Part shown: piece by piece, positions 55,476 to 64,000 of the stretch | Position numbering within the stretch: position 1 is the stretch's first letter | Layout: each line of letters opens with the position of its first letter | Assembly: GCA_002698425.1 (NCBI GenBank) | Contig: NZXU01000070.1 | Location: forward strand, 1-64,000 | DNA length: 64,000 bases | Direction: 5' to 3' | From: Ahrensia sp. | Lineage (GTDB): Bacteria; Pseudomonadota; Alphaproteobacteria; Rhizobiales; Rhizobiaceae | Position numbers and translations under genes: made by a program | The notes under the pieces: model-generated | What the model was told of the DNA's origin: nothing | The model's database searches: none | Seen by the model: the letters and a program-made list of their open reading frames with translations, nothing else

Positions 55476-56186
55476 ATGATGAAAATTAACATTGCAAATT
55501 CTTTGTGTGTATGTGGCTTTGCTCTCTTGGTGTCAGGGTGTTCAGAGACGGAGAATTTTCAAAAATACAGATATGGACCATCACCGATATTAAGGCAGAG
55601 CGATGTTCAAGCCTCTGTACTTAGCCAGCAAAAAATCATGGCCTTGTTCGAACAATCGGTTTCTACCGGAAATTATTACGACGTAACAATTTCCGGATTT
55701 AATTTTGTCGATGAAGAGTGCGACAAATATCTGCGAGCGCTGTTTGTATTGGATAAGTCGGGCGACAGGATAAAGTCGGGGATCAGTTCGGCGGGGACGC
55801 TTACCAACGCGATTTTGGGAGCTACATCCACGCCGGCGAACACTATAGTTGTTGTTGCTCAAGCATTTGGAATTGCTGCTGAATTTTCCGGCGTTATTAA
55901 GGATAGCTATCTGTACAATGCTGAACCACGAGTGATTTTCAGCGTGGTGGAAAAGCTACAGGGTGCTTATAGGAAACAGACTGCCAGCGATCGGTATGAG
56001 ATTAACTCTCGGGCTACTTCCTATCATAGGATTAGGGGCTATCTGAGGTTGTGTTCGGCTCCGACAATCGAAGCGAAGATCAACGAGGCCTTGGCTGCTT
56101 CGTCAGCGGACACAAACTCGAGAACCGGCACGCAGTTCCTAGCGCCGGGGGACGCTACGTTGGCTCAGGGTGGTAGGAAGCAGTAA
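55476..56186 (+). CDS. Lipoprotein of unknown function, low GC
   Basis: A 236-residue protein with a type II signal, lipobox LLVSGC with the acylated Cys at about 22. The mature part is mixed, with STPANTIVVVAQAFGIAAEF as one hydrophobic stretch and a Ser/Thr/Gly-rich tail. No family was recognised. The gene and its upstream DNA (55370-55475, with a TTAATTAATTAATTATGA tract) are much poorer in GC than both neighbours, suggesting horizontal transfer. ATG 55476 has GGGAGGGG upstream. Confidence 0.65.
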   Translation: MMKINIANSLCVCGFALLVSGCSETENFQKYRYGPSPILRQSDVQASVLSQQKIMALFEQSVSTGNYYDVTISGFNFVDEECDKYLRALFVLDKSGDRIKSGISSAGTLTNAILGATSTPANTIVVVAQAFGIAAEFSGVIKDSYLYNAEPRVIFSVVEKLQGAYRKQTASDRYEINSRATSYHRIRGYLRLCSAPTIEAKINEALAASSADTNSRTGTQFLAPGDATLAQGGRKQ

Positions 56187-56192
56187 TCCGGA

Positions 56193-56615
56193 TTATTCCG
56201 CCGCTTCCTCGATGCGCTCCATGTCGGAGTCCGACAGGCCGAAATGGTGGCCGAGTTCGTGGATCAGCACATGGGTGATGATGTCGCCGAGCGACTCCTC
56301 GTTCTCGGACCAGTAGTCGAGAATGGCGCGGCGGTAGAGCGTGATGCGGTTGGCCTCCTCGCCGGTGCCAGGATTCCAGCGCTCGGCGATGCCGCGGCCC
56401 TCGAACAGGCCGAGCAGGTCGAAGGGCGTCTCCAGCCCGAGGTCGTCGCTGATCTCCTCGGTCGGGAAGTCGGCGATGACGATCTGCACGTCGCCGGTCA
56501 GGCTGCGGAATTCAGGCGGCAGATGCGAATAGGCCGTCAGCGCGATCGATTCGAGTGTCGCGAGGTCGGGCGAGAGCCGGGAGGCCCAGTCGCCGCTCTG
56601 GTCTGTGCGGTCCAT
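56193..56615 (-). CDS. Metallopeptidase family protein (minimal zincin, DUF1025 type)
   Basis: A 140-residue protein with the zinc motif HELGHHFGLSD at about 119-129, giving two His ligands and the catalytic Glu; the GLSD tail is typical of this small zincin family. The N-terminal half has LPPEFRSLTGDVQIVIADFP and DLLGLFEGRG. It has no signal peptide; substrate and role are unknown. Divergent from imuA, with 225 bp between starts that include an SOS box. Confidence 0.88.
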   Translation of the reverse strand: MDRTDQSGDWASRLSPDLATLESIALTAYSHLPPEFRSLTGDVQIVIADFPTEEISDDLGLETPFDLLGLFEGRGIAERWNPGTGEEANRITLYRRAILDYWSENEESLGDIITHVLIHELGHHFGLSDSDMERIEEAAE

Positions 56616-56756
56616 GGTGTTTTCGTCGTTGTTTTCGGGCCCTCTATATAGTGTCTTTGCGGCAGGTGCGAGGGGGCGCGGCGCTGCGCGAATTTAGAGG
56701 AATAAATTCTTTTTCGCGCCTCTCTTGACTCTCCGGCAGTTTGCCGGAATCAATAG

Positions 56757-56771
56757 GAACATAACAAGAAC
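56757..56771 (+). promoter_or_regulatory. LexA (SOS) box of the imuA-imuB-dnaE2 cassette
   Basis: GAACATAACAAGAAC is a perfect GAAC-N7-GAAC, the direct-repeat LexA site of alphaproteobacteria. A TTGACT at 56725-56730 serves as a likely -35 element, placing the box over the -10/+1 region, 69 bp before the imuA start. Confidence 0.9.
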
Positions 56772-56840
56772 ATGACCGGAGGATGCAGGCGAAGCGCCTG
56801 CCTCCGGCGGATTTTGAAACAGGATCACGGGACGAACGCC

Positions 56841-57833
56841 ATGGCGTCAGCACCACGCGCCGCGGCGCGGGCGACGCTTGTGTCGCTGCGCCGGCAGATC
56901 GCCGCAATCGAGAAGGTTGCCCCGGCGCGCGCCACTGGCGCGGCGGGCTGGTCCGGCGACCGCGAGGCCGAGCGGTCGGCCCTGCTCGTCACCGGCGCGG
57001 AACTTTTCGACCGGGAGCTTGGCGGCGGCGTCGCGCTGGCCGGCCTGACCGAGATCCATGCGCCCGAGGCGCGCGATGCGGGCCTGTCCGCCGGCTTTTT
57101 GGCCGGGCTCCTGTCGCTTGGCGCCGCGCCCGCCTTCCTGGCGCGCGACCCGGTTTTGTGGATCGCCGCCCCCGGCGTCTTTTCCGAGGCGGGCGTTCCG
57201 CATGGACGCGGGCTTGCCGCCCTCGGTCTCGATCCGGCGCGGATGCTGCTGGTCGAGCCGCGGACGCTCGCCGACGCGCTCTGGGTCGCCGAGGAAGCGG
57301 CGCGCACGCGCGGTCTTGCCGCCACCGTGCTGGAGATGCGCGGCAATGCGAAGGGTTTCGGCCTGCGCGAGACGCAGCGGCTGCAACGCCGCGCCCAGAC
57401 CTCCGGGCGGCCGCTTTTTCTCCTGCGCCAGTCGGCGGACATCGAGGCGAGCGCCGCGCCGCTCAGGCTCGTCGTCGAGCCCGCACCATCCGCGCCGCTC
57501 GTCGTGCTGGAGGGCACGGCGCATGCGCGCGCGGTGCCGGGCGGGATCGGGCCGCCGGGCTTTGCGGTGACGATCGAGAAGAACAAGGCCGGTCCCGCCG
57601 GGCGGACCCATTTGCTGCACTGGAACAGCCATGAACGCTCCTTTTACGCCGAACAGTCCCGCCGCCGCCGCGCGCAACCTGCTGTCGCCGGAGATGTCAC
57701 GGCCGCGGCCGCCGGAACGGTCGTCCGCTTCCCGTCCGGCGCAGCGCATCCTGGCGCTGGCATTTCCTTATCTGTCGACGGACCGGATCGCGCGGGGCCG
57801 GCATGGCAAGACATGGAGGCAGCAAAAGGTTGA
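56841..57833 (+). CDS. imuA: Mutagenesis protein ImuA
   Basis: ImuA (a RecA/SulA-like fold) is one of three parts of the SOS translesion mutasome with ImuB and DnaE2. The 330-residue product has a lead helix with LVSLRRQIAAIEKV, the FDRELGGGVALAGLTEIHA segment, and QTSGRPLFLLRQSADIEASAAPLRL. No intact Walker A motif is visible, as in other ImuA proteins. ATG 56841 was chosen; an upstream ATG overlaps the LexA box. Its last 67 codons overlap imuB in another frame. Confidence 0.9.
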   Translation: MASAPRAAARATLVSLRRQIAAIEKVAPARATGAAGWSGDREAERSALLVTGAELFDRELGGGVALAGLTEIHAPEARDAGLSAGFLAGLLSLGAAPAFLARDPVLWIAAPGVFSEAGVPHGRGLAALGLDPARMLLVEPRTLADALWVAEEAARTRGLAATVLEMRGNAKGFGLRETQRLQRRAQTSGRPLFLLRQSADIEASAAPLRLVVEPAPSAPLVVLEGTAHARAVPGGIGPPGFAVTIEKNKAGPAGRTHLLHWNSHERSFYAEQSRRRRAQPAVAGDVTAAAAGTVVRFPSGAAHPGAGISLSVDGPDRAGPAWQDMEAAKG

Positions 57834-59319
57834 AGCGCCGCCGCTGGTCACCGCGCACAAGGAAAAGAGCGCCATGCGCATCGCCGCCCTCGATGCGGTG
57901 GCCGAGGCGCGCGGCCTGAGGCGCGGACAGGGGCTGGCGGATGCGCGCGCCGCCCATCCCGATCTCGATATCGTGCCCGCCGATGTCGAGGCCGACCGCC
58001 GCCTGCTCATCGCGATCGCCGACTGGTGCGATCGCTATACGCCCCTGGTGGCGCTCGACGCGCCGGACGGGCTGTTTCTCGATATCACCGGCTGCGCGCA
58101 TCTCTTCGGCGGCGAGCACCGGCTTCTCGCCGATCTGATGGCGCGGCTTTACGAACAGGGTTTCGCCGTGCAGGCCGCCGTCGCCGCGACGCCGGGCGCG
58201 GCCTGGGCGGCGGCGCGCTATTGCGAGGCGCCGCTTTGCATCGAAAAGGGCGCGGAGGCGCCCGTTCTCGCCCCTTTTTCGCTGGCCGCGCTCAGGCTTG
58301 ACGGCGAAACGCTCGCCGGCCTCGCCAAAGTCGGGCTGAAAACAGTTAGCCAGCTCATCGATGCGCCGCGCGCGCCGCTGGCACGCCGTTTCGGGCGTCA
58401 ATGCCTGCTGCGGCTCGACCAGGCGCTGGGCGCGGTCGAGGAAGCGATTTCGCCGCGCCTGCCGGTGCCCGCCCTGTCGGCGGAACGCCGGCTCGCCGAG
58501 CCGGTCGGCCGCACGGAGGATGTCGAGCAATTGCTGCTGGCGCTGGCGATGCGGCTGAAGCCCGGGCTGGAACGGCGCGGGGTCGGCGCGCGCGTCATGG
58601 AATATGCGCTGTTTCGCGTCGATGGCGCGGTCTACCGGCTCTGCGTCGGCGCGTCCCGTCCGGTGCGCGACCCCGAAACCGTCGTCAAATTGTTCCGCGA
58701 GCGGCTTGCCGCGGTCGGCGACGAGCTCGATGCCGGCTACGGGTTCGATCTCGTGCGCCTGTCGGTTCTGGCCGATGGCGCGATGGCGGACGGGCAGGGC
58801 GATTTCGCAGAGGCGGGAGAGGCCGGCGACCCGGATGTGGCGCTGCTGCTCGACCGCATCGCCGCGCGGCTCGGCGCCGGCGCTGTCATGGACGGGGAGT
58901 ACCCGGTATCTCGGCCGATCGCGGTCGAAAGCCATGAGCCGGAGCGTGCGGAACTCCGCAGCCCGGCGACAGATACTCCATATATTTTGCCGGCAAATCA
59001 ACCTGTGGCACCGCGGCCGGCGCGCCTCCTTTCCCGGCCCGAACCTGTCGAGGTCGTCGCCGGCGTGCCGGAAGGTCCGCCGCAGCATTTCCGCTGGCGA
59101 CGCGCCTCCTTCCGCGTGACACGCGCCGAAGGGCCGGAGCGTATCGGCGGCGAATGGTGGGGCGCGGATGCGCCCGAGACCTTGAAGCCCGCGCCACGCG
59201 ACTATTACCGTGTCGAGGACGAAGCCGGGCGGCGCTACTGGCTTTTCCGGCGCGGACTTTACGGGCCGGCCGGCGACGGCAGCGCGCCGCAATGGTTCCT
59301 GCACGGGATGTTCGCGTGA
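57631..59319 (+). CDS. imuB: Y-family polymerase-like protein ImuB
   Basis: ImuB is a Y-family DNA polymerase relative without catalytic acids that ties the mutasome to the beta clamp. The 562-residue product has [18 protein letters not shown] near 39, [19 protein letters not shown] (with the usual active-site acids not arranged as in active DinB), the helix-hairpin region [13 protein letters not shown] and a C-terminal region with [23 protein letters not shown] (two blocks). ATG 57631 has GGAAC upstream but overlaps imuA by 203 bp; ATG 57694 is an alternative. Its stop overlaps the dnaE2 start (GTGA). Confidence 0.9.
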   Translation: MNAPFTPNSPAAAARNLLSPEMSRPRPPERSSASRPAQRILALAFPYLSTDRIARGRHGKTWRQQKVEAPPLVTAHKEKSAMRIAALDAVAEARGLRRGQGLADARAAHPDLDIVPADVEADRRLLIAIADWCDRYTPLVALDAPDGLFLDITGCAHLFGGEHRLLADLMARLYEQGFAVQAAVAATPGAAWAAARYCEAPLCIEKGAEAPVLAPFSLAALRLDGETLAGLAKVGLKTVSQLIDAPRAPLARRFGRQCLLRLDQALGAVEEAISPRLPVPALSAERRLAEPVGRTEDVEQLLLALAMRLKPGLERRGVGARVMEYALFRVDGAVYRLCVGASRPVRDPETVVKLFRERLAAVGDELDAGYGFDLVRLSVLADGAMADGQGDFAEAGEAGDPDVALLLDRIAARLGAGAVMDGEYPVSRPIAVESHEPERAELRSPATDTPYILPANQPVAPRPARLLSRPEPVEVVAGVPEGPPQHFRWRRASFRVTRAEGPERIGGEWWGADAPETLKPAPRDYYRVEDEAGRRYWLFRRGLYGPAGDGSAPQWFLHGMFA

Positions 59320-62300
59320 CGGATCATCCCGGCTATGCGGAACTGGCCGCCGCGTCGAATTTCTCCTTTCTGAGAGGCGCGTCGCATCCCGAGGAACTGG
59401 CGGTGATGGCGAAACGGCTTGGGCTCTCGGGGCTCGGCCTTGCCGACCGCAACACGGTCGCCGGCACGGTGCGCGCCCATATGGCGGCGAAGGAGGCCGG
59501 GCTCGCCTACCGGCCGGGTGCCCGGCTCGTCTTTTCGGACGGGACGCCGGACGTGCTCGCCTATCCGAAGCATCGCGCCGGCTGGGGACATCTCTGCCGG
59601 TTGTTGTCGGCGGGCAATCTGCGCGGCGAAAAGGGCGCGCCCCTGCTGCAGCGCGGCGATCTTCTCGAATGGGGCGAGGGGCTGGCGCTCGCCGTGCTGC
59701 CGCGCCCGGACGCCTTGGACGAGGCCTGTCTTTCCTTCCTCGGGGAGCTGAAATCCGCCTTCGGCCGGTCGGTGCGGCTGGCGCTGACGCCCGGCTATGA
59801 CGGGCGCGACCGGATGACGCTGGAGGCGAGCCGCGCGCTGGCGGGCGCGGCACGGGTGAAGCTGATGGCCGTCGGCGACGTGCTCTGGCACGATCCGGAG
59901 CGCCGGGTGCTCGGCGACGTGCTGGCCGCGATCCGCGAGCATATGCCGCTAACCGAGGCCGGGTACCGCCTGTCACCACATGCCGAGCGCTGTCTGAAGC
60001 CGGCTCATGAAATGGCGCGGCTGTTCCGGTCGGAGCCTACGGCGGTCTCCGAAACGCTGGCTTTCTTTGGCGAACTCGATTTCTCGCTCGACGAATTGCG
60101 CTACCAGTATCCCGAGGAGCCTTACGGAGAAAGCGCTTCGCCGCAGCAGGAACTGGAACGGCTTTCATGGCTGGGGGCGCATGACCGCTATGGCGAGCAA
60201 GTGCCGGAAAAGGTCGCCGCGCAGATCCGCCACGAACTGGCGCTGATCGCCGAACTCGAATACGCGCCCTATTTCCTGACCGTCCACGACATCATGCGTT
60301 TTGCCCGCGAGCAGAATATCCTCTGCCAGGGGCGCGGCTCGGCGGCCAATTCGACGGTCTGTTTCTGTTTGCGCATCACCGATGTCGATCCGACGCTGAC
60401 CGATCTCCTCTTCGAACGCTTCATCTCGCCGGAACGGCGCGAGCCGCCCGATATCGATGTCGATTTCGAGCATGAGCGCCGCGAGGAGGTGATCCAGTAT
60501 ATCTACGGAAAGTATGGCCGCGACCGGGCCGGGCTGGCGGCGACCGTCATTACCTACCGGGCCCGCTCGGCGGCGCGCGAGGTCTCCAAGGCTTTCGGCC
60601 TGTCGGAGGATGTCGCCGGCGCGATTTCAGGGTCTGTCTGGGGCTGGTCGACCGCCGATCTGGGCGAGCGCGAGGCGCAGGCGGCGGGCCTCGACATGGA
60701 GGACCGCACGACGCAAAACGTGCTGCGCCTGTCGACCGAGATCATGGGCTTTCCGCGTCATCTCTCCCAGCATGTCGGCGGTTTCGTGATCACCCGCGAC
60801 CGGCTCGACGAGGTGGTGCCGATCACCAAGTCGGCGATGGACGGGCGCACCATGGTCGAATGGGACAAGGACGATCTCGATTCGCTGGGCATATTGAAGA
60901 TCGATATCCTTGCGCTCGGCATGTTGTCCTGCATCCGCCGGGCCTTCGATCTGATGGCGCTGCATTACGACCGGCCGCTGACGCTGGCGTCGATCCCCAA
61001 GGAAGAGCCACAAGTCTACGACATGATCTGCCGGGCGGACACGCATGGCGTCTTCCAGATCGAGAGCCGGGCGCAGATGACGATGCTGCCGCGGCTTCGT
61101 CCGCGCGATTTCTACGACCTCGTCATCGAGGTGGCGATCGTCCGGCCGGGGCCGATCCAGGGCGACATGGTGCATCCCTATTTGCGTCGCAGGCAGGGCA
61201 AGGAGCCGGTCTCCTATCCGAGCAAGGAACTGGAACAGGTGCTCGGCAAGACGCTGGGCGTGCCGCTGTTCCAGGAACAGGCGATGAAGATCGCCATCGT
61301 CGCGGCCGGCTTCACGCCGGGCGAGGCCGACCGGCTGCGCCGCGCCATGGCGACGTTCCGGCGCGTCGGCACCATCCATACGTTCCAGCAGAAGATGATC
61401 GACGGCATGGTGGCGAATGGTTACGAGGCGGAGTTCGCCGAGCGCTGCTTCCGCCAGATCGAGGGCTTCGGCGAATACGGCTTTCCGGAAAGCCATGCCG
61501 CGTCCTTCGCGCTGCTCGTCTATGCCTCCTGCTGGCTGAAGGCGCATTATCCGGACGTGTTCTGCGCGGCGATCCTCAACGCCCAGCCGATGGGGTTCTA
61601 TGCGCCGTCGCAACTGGTGCGCGACGCGCGGGAGCACGGCGTCGAGATCCGGCCCGTCGACATCAATGCGTCCGACTGGGACAGCACGCTCGAGGATCGC
61701 GATCCGGATGAGGCGGAAACCGCCAGGCGGATGATGCGGCGTCATCGCGAAATGGAAAACGTCATCGAGACGCAGAAGGCGGTGCGGCTCGGGTTCCGGC
61801 AGGTCAAGGGGCTGCGCGAGGACGCCATGGCGCAGCTCGTCGAACGGCGCGGGCGCGGCTACGATTCGGTGCGCGATCTGTGGCTGCGCTCGGGTCTGAA
61901 ACGGACGCAGATCGAGCGGCTGGCCGATGCCGACGCCTTTCGCTCCATCGGGCTCGACCGGCGCGCCGCGCTCTGGGCGGTGCGCGCGCTGGACGACCAT
62001 GCGGCCGAGGAACGCCTGCCGCTTTTCGAACGGATGTCGCAGCGTGCCGATCCCGACGAGGCGGGCATCGAGATCGCCGGCGAGGCCGAAATCCGTCTTC
62101 CACCGATGCCGCCGGGCGAACAGGTGGTGCATGACTACCGCTATGTGTCGCTATCCTTGAAGGCGCATCCGGTCTCCTTCCTGCGCCGGCAGCTCGACCG
62201 GCTCGGCGTGATGCGCCATGAAAGCCTCGACCGGATCGCTTCCGGCCGGCGGGCGGATGTCGCGGGTCTCGTGCTTGTCCGCCAGCGCCCGGGATCGGCG

Positions 62301-62720
62301 AAGGGCGTCATCTTCATGACGCTGGAGGACGAGACCGGCGTGGCCAATGTCATCGTCTGGCCGAAGACCTTCGAACGCTACCGTTCCCTGGTGCTCGGTT
62401 CACGGCTGGTGCGCGTCTCGGGCAGACTGCAGAACGAGATGGGCGTCATCCATGTCGTCGCGGACCGCATCGAGGATCTGACGCCTTTGCTCGGCGAACT
62501 GGAGAAGGACGAGACATGCGATATGGATCTCGGCGACGCCGGGCTCGCCAATGCGGACGAGGTGCGCCGGCCGGTGATCGAAATCCGGGAAAAGCTGAAA
62601 CCGCGCTCGCGGCTTGCCCAATTGCTGAAGGAGGCGCCCCAACTGCGCAGCGATTATGACCGGCTGAAACGCAGCGAGGCCTCGGCCAGGGCGATGCCCC
62701 GGGGCCGGAACTTTCATTGA
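59316..62720 (+). CDS. dnaE2: Error-prone DNA polymerase DnaE2
   Basis: DnaE2 (ImuC) is the C-family polymerase that performs SOS mutagenesis with ImuA and ImuB. The 1,134-residue product begins with a PHP domain ([22 protein letters not shown], split at the His-poor motif), and has the polymerase active site [15 protein letters not shown] at about 380-395, the QHVGGFVIT segment, the helix-hairpin-helix region, and a C-terminal OB fold ([20 protein letters not shown]). The GTG 59316 overlaps the imuB stop. Length and motifs fit DnaE2 rather than DnaE1. Confidence 0.95.
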   Translation: MTDHPGYAELAAASNFSFLRGASHPEELAVMAKRLGLSGLGLADRNTVAGTVRAHMAAKEAGLAYRPGARLVFSDGTPDVLAYPKHRAGWGHLCRLLSAGNLRGEKGAPLLQRGDLLEWGEGLALAVLPRPDALDEACLSFLGELKSAFGRSVRLALTPGYDGRDRMTLEASRALAGAARVKLMAVGDVLWHDPERRVLGDVLAAIREHMPLTEAGYRLSPHAERCLKPAHEMARLFRSEPTAVSETLAFFGELDFSLDELRYQYPEEPYGESASPQQELERLSWLGAHDRYGEQVPEKVAAQIRHELALIAELEYAPYFLTVHDIMRFAREQNILCQGRGSAANSTVCFCLRITDVDPTLTDLLFERFISPERREPPDIDVDFEHERREEVIQYIYGKYGRDRAGLAATVITYRARSAAREVSKAFGLSEDVAGAISGSVWGWSTADLGEREAQAAGLDMEDRTTQNVLRLSTEIMGFPRHLSQHVGGFVITRDRLDEVVPITKSAMDGRTMVEWDKDDLDSLGILKIDILALGMLSCIRRAFDLMALHYDRPLTLASIPKEEPQVYDMICRADTHGVFQIESRAQMTMLPRLRPRDFYDLVIEVAIVRPGPIQGDMVHPYLRRRQGKEPVSYPSKELEQVLGKTLGVPLFQEQAMKIAIVAAGFTPGEADRLRRAMATFRRVGTIHTFQQKMIDGMVANGYEAEFAERCFRQIEGFGEYGFPESHAASFALLVYASCWLKAHYPDVFCAAILNAQPMGFYAPSQLVRDAREHGVEIRPVDINASDWDSTLEDRDPDEAETARRMMRRHREMENVIETQKAVRLGFRQVKGLREDAMAQLVERRGRGYDSVRDLWLRSGLKRTQIERLADADAFRSIGLDRRAALWAVRALDDHAAEERLPLFERMSQRADPDEAGIEIAGEAEIRLPPMPPGEQVVHDYRYVSLSLKAHPVSFLRRQLDRLGVMRHESLDRIASGRRADVAGLVLVRQRPGSAKGVIFMTLEDETGVANVIVWPKTFERYRSLVLGSRLVRVSGRLQNEMGVIHVVADRIEDLTPLLGELEKDETCDMDLGDAGLANADEVRRPVIEIREKLKPRSRLAQLLKEAPQLRSDYDRLKRSEASARAMPRGRNFH

Positions 62721-62765
62721 GACCTTCCCTTCGCGGACGGGCCGGAGAAGGCCGGATCGGACAGG

Positions 62766-63311
62766 CTATCGAAGCAGGGTCACCAGAGTGGACTGATCGG
62801 GAAGACCGGTCTGCGGCAGGTCATTTTCCGCCTGGTAGGCGCGCAGGGCATCTGCGAGCTCTTCCATGGACGGTCCGGCCCGATGGCCGGCCTCGGACAG
62901 TTTCTTTCGCACCTCCGCGACGACAGGCGCGTAGAGCAGAACGACGTTCTTGCCGCTTCCGACCGCCACGACCTTGGCCGGCTCGGTCAGTGCGCCCGGT
63001 CGCAGATAGGCGACAAGCTGCTGCGCGCCTTCCTCGACCTTCGCTTCGCCGTTCGCGTCGCAATATTGCCGAAGCAGGCTCAGGAGAACCGGCACCGTCT
63101 GCCAAGGCGTCAGGTCGAAAACGTCGGACATCAATCTCTGATGGGCCGTCATGTACCCCGTCAGCCACGCCGCAACGCCGCGTGCTTGGTCACTCGCCGG
63201 ATCCAGCCCGGAGAAATCTGAACAGGCCATGCGGCCCGGCCCTTCCACCACATAGAGCTGCTCCTGCTGGGCAGCGGCGGGAAGGGGGGCGGTCAGCGCG
63301 ATCGCGCACAT
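62766..63311 (-). CDS. Secreted HdeA-like protein with peptidoglycan-binding-like tail
   Basis: A secreted protein of 181 residues from ATG 63311. The mature part has a Cys pair (in MACSDFSGL and LLRQYCDAN) spanning an HdeA-like helical region (GVAAWLTGYMTAHQRLM, LTPWQTVPVLLSLLRQYC). The C-terminal 35 residues (SMEELADALRAYQAENDLPQ, TGLPDQSTLVTLL) resemble a peptidoglycan-binding domain. These are pattern matches only. The ATG gives a short signal peptide; a CTG at 63335 with GGAGG five bases upstream would add TRFGRAV and make a normal one, overlapping the previous stop (CTGA). Confidence 0.7.
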   Translation of the reverse strand: MCAIALTAPLPAAAQQEQLYVVEGPGRMACSDFSGLDPASDQARGVAAWLTGYMTAHQRLMSDVFDLTPWQTVPVLLSLLRQYCDANGEAKVEEGAQQLVAYLRPGALTEPAKVVAVGSGKNVVLLYAPVVAEVRKKLSEAGHRAGPSMEELADALRAYQAENDLPQTGLPDQSTLVTLLR

Positions 63312-63331
63312 GACCGCCCGGCCAAAGCGGG

Positions 63332-64000
63332 TCAGGCGGCCCTCCGGCGGCGGCGCGCGGCAAAACCGAACAGGCCGAGCCCGCTCAGCATCAAAAGGGC
63401 GGTCGGCGGCAGCGGCACGGCGGAGAAGCTGTCGGTATCGACCACCAGTGCGGTCTGCGTCACGGTGGAGCCTTCGCCGGTGCCTTCGAGCATCAATCCC
63501 AGCACGAATGTCGAATTGTCGAGCGGATCGAGCATAAGAGAGGGGTCGATCCCCGACAGGACGAAGCTTGTCACGCCGTTTTCGAGAGTAACCAGTTGGC
63601 CCGCTTCCAGCGTGAAGGTCATGCCGTCGGGAAGCGTCACGACATAACCATCGGCATCGTCCACGGCTTCCGAGCTGGGCGCCTGAATGCCGGTGATTTC
63701 GCCGGGGCCCGTGAGTTCATAGGTATAGCCGACCGCGATTTCCGGATCGATGAAAACGATGCCGGTATCGACGAGGCTGACGTCGAAGCCGAAGCTGGGC
63801 GTGCCGTTCTCGTCCTGAGACACCGCGTCGGGCAGGAGCGGGCTCGTCTCGCTGCTGCCATCCGCGTCGCCGAAGACCCGCACGGAAAGATCGCTGCCGG
63901 TCAGGTCCGCCGTCAGAATTTGCTCGAAAAGCCCGTCGCCCGAGTCCGCGTTGACTGTTTCCTCGTACTCGACCTGCGCCGCTATGATGCGGCTGAAATC
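63332..64000 (-). CDS. VPLPA-CTERM sorting domain protein, 5' part cut by the window edge
   Basis: The C-terminal part of a surface or secreted protein. The C-terminus VPLPPTALLMLSGLGLFGFA followed by a run of Arg is a VPLPA-CTERM/PEP-CTERM-type sorting signal: motif, membrane helix and basic end. The remaining 180 or so residues are acidic and beta-rich (GYTYELTGPGEITGI, DGMTFTLEAGQLVTLENGVT). The frame stays open to the right edge, so the start lies outside the window; an internal GTG at 63883 is unlikely to be the true start. Confidence 0.75.
   Translation of the reverse strand, partial: DFSRIIAAQVEYEETVNADSGDGLFEQILTADLTGSDLSVRVFGDADGSSETSPLLPDAVSQDENGTPSFGFDVSLVDTGIVFIDPEIAVGYTYELTGPGEITGIQAPSSEAVDDADGYVVTLPDGMTFTLEAGQLVTLENGVTSFVLSGIDPSLMLDPLDNSTFVLGLMLEGTGEGSTVTQTALVVDTDSFSAVPLPPTALLMLSGLGLFGFAARRRRRAA

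Noticed and set aside
57697..59979. 760-residue minus-strand frame opposite imuB and dnaE2
   Set aside because: Arg-rich shadow of imuB; both forward genes have clear family motifs.
60627..62132. 501-residue minus-strand frame opposite dnaE2
   Set aside because: Shadow of the polymerase codons with no recognisable domain.

Overview
The window looks like core chromosome of a Hyphomicrobiales (Rhizobiales) alphaproteobacterium. The clues are GC-rich codon use throughout, the order DUF1402 / Smr-MltA-Tim44 / FxsA / SecB / DnaQ-CoaE-AroE-Maf / HemE-HemJ-Rho / MnmE-MnmG-RsmG-ParA-ParB, the leuS-lptE-holA block, an imuA-imuB-dnaE2 mutagenesis cassette, and a NodE/NodF-like ketosynthase/ACP pair. 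The species cannot be fixed by reading alone. No rRNA, tRNA, CRISPR array, insertion sequence or prophage was recognised.

Layout. 0-9.3 kb: HslU protease ATPase, cell-wall and envelope genes, SecB, and the translationally coupled maf-aroE-coaE-dnaQ operon on the minus strand. 9.35-9.79 kb: the only long non-coding stretch. It is AT-rich for this genome and carries DnaA boxes between divergent maf and hemE, the expected place and make-up of an alphaproteobacterial chromosome origin. 9.8-20.5 kb: hemE-hemJ-rho, mnmE, mnmG, rsmG, parA and parB, with two perfect 16-bp parS palindromes, one between mnmE and mnmG and one inside the rsmG coding sequence. Origin, partition locus and parS sites therefore lie within about 10 kb.

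20.5-31.4 kb: holA-lptE-leuS, a YggS-like PLP protein, rpmF, and a group linking peptidoglycan and isoprenoid work (SLT_2 transglycosylase, MtgA, IspA-type prenyl synthase, ArsC-like protein, IspG, and an SLT coupled to ispG). 31.4-41.5 kb: 3-hydroxybutyrate dehydrogenase plus a patatin-like protein behind a palindromic operator, a TetR regulator divergent from a two-gene molybdenum hydroxylase (iorAB type), and an RND efflux adaptor/permease pair. 41.5-51.1 kb: MarR regulators, asd, leuB and leuD, RidA, the NodE/NodF-like pair, and a secreted protein with an Ivy-like Cys-x-x-His-x-Cys loop.

51.2-56.2 kb is the most accessory-looking part. Three unrecognised genes of lower GC are mixed with a FAD oxidoreductase, a CoA-ester lyase, DUF1737 and a DUF1194 protein whose signal peptide has no ordinary start codon. 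56.6-62.7 kb is the SOS mutasome imuA-imuB-dnaE2 behind a perfect GAAC-N7-GAAC LexA box. The window ends in an HdeA-like secreted protein and the C-terminal part of a VPLPA-CTERM-type surface protein cut by the right edge.
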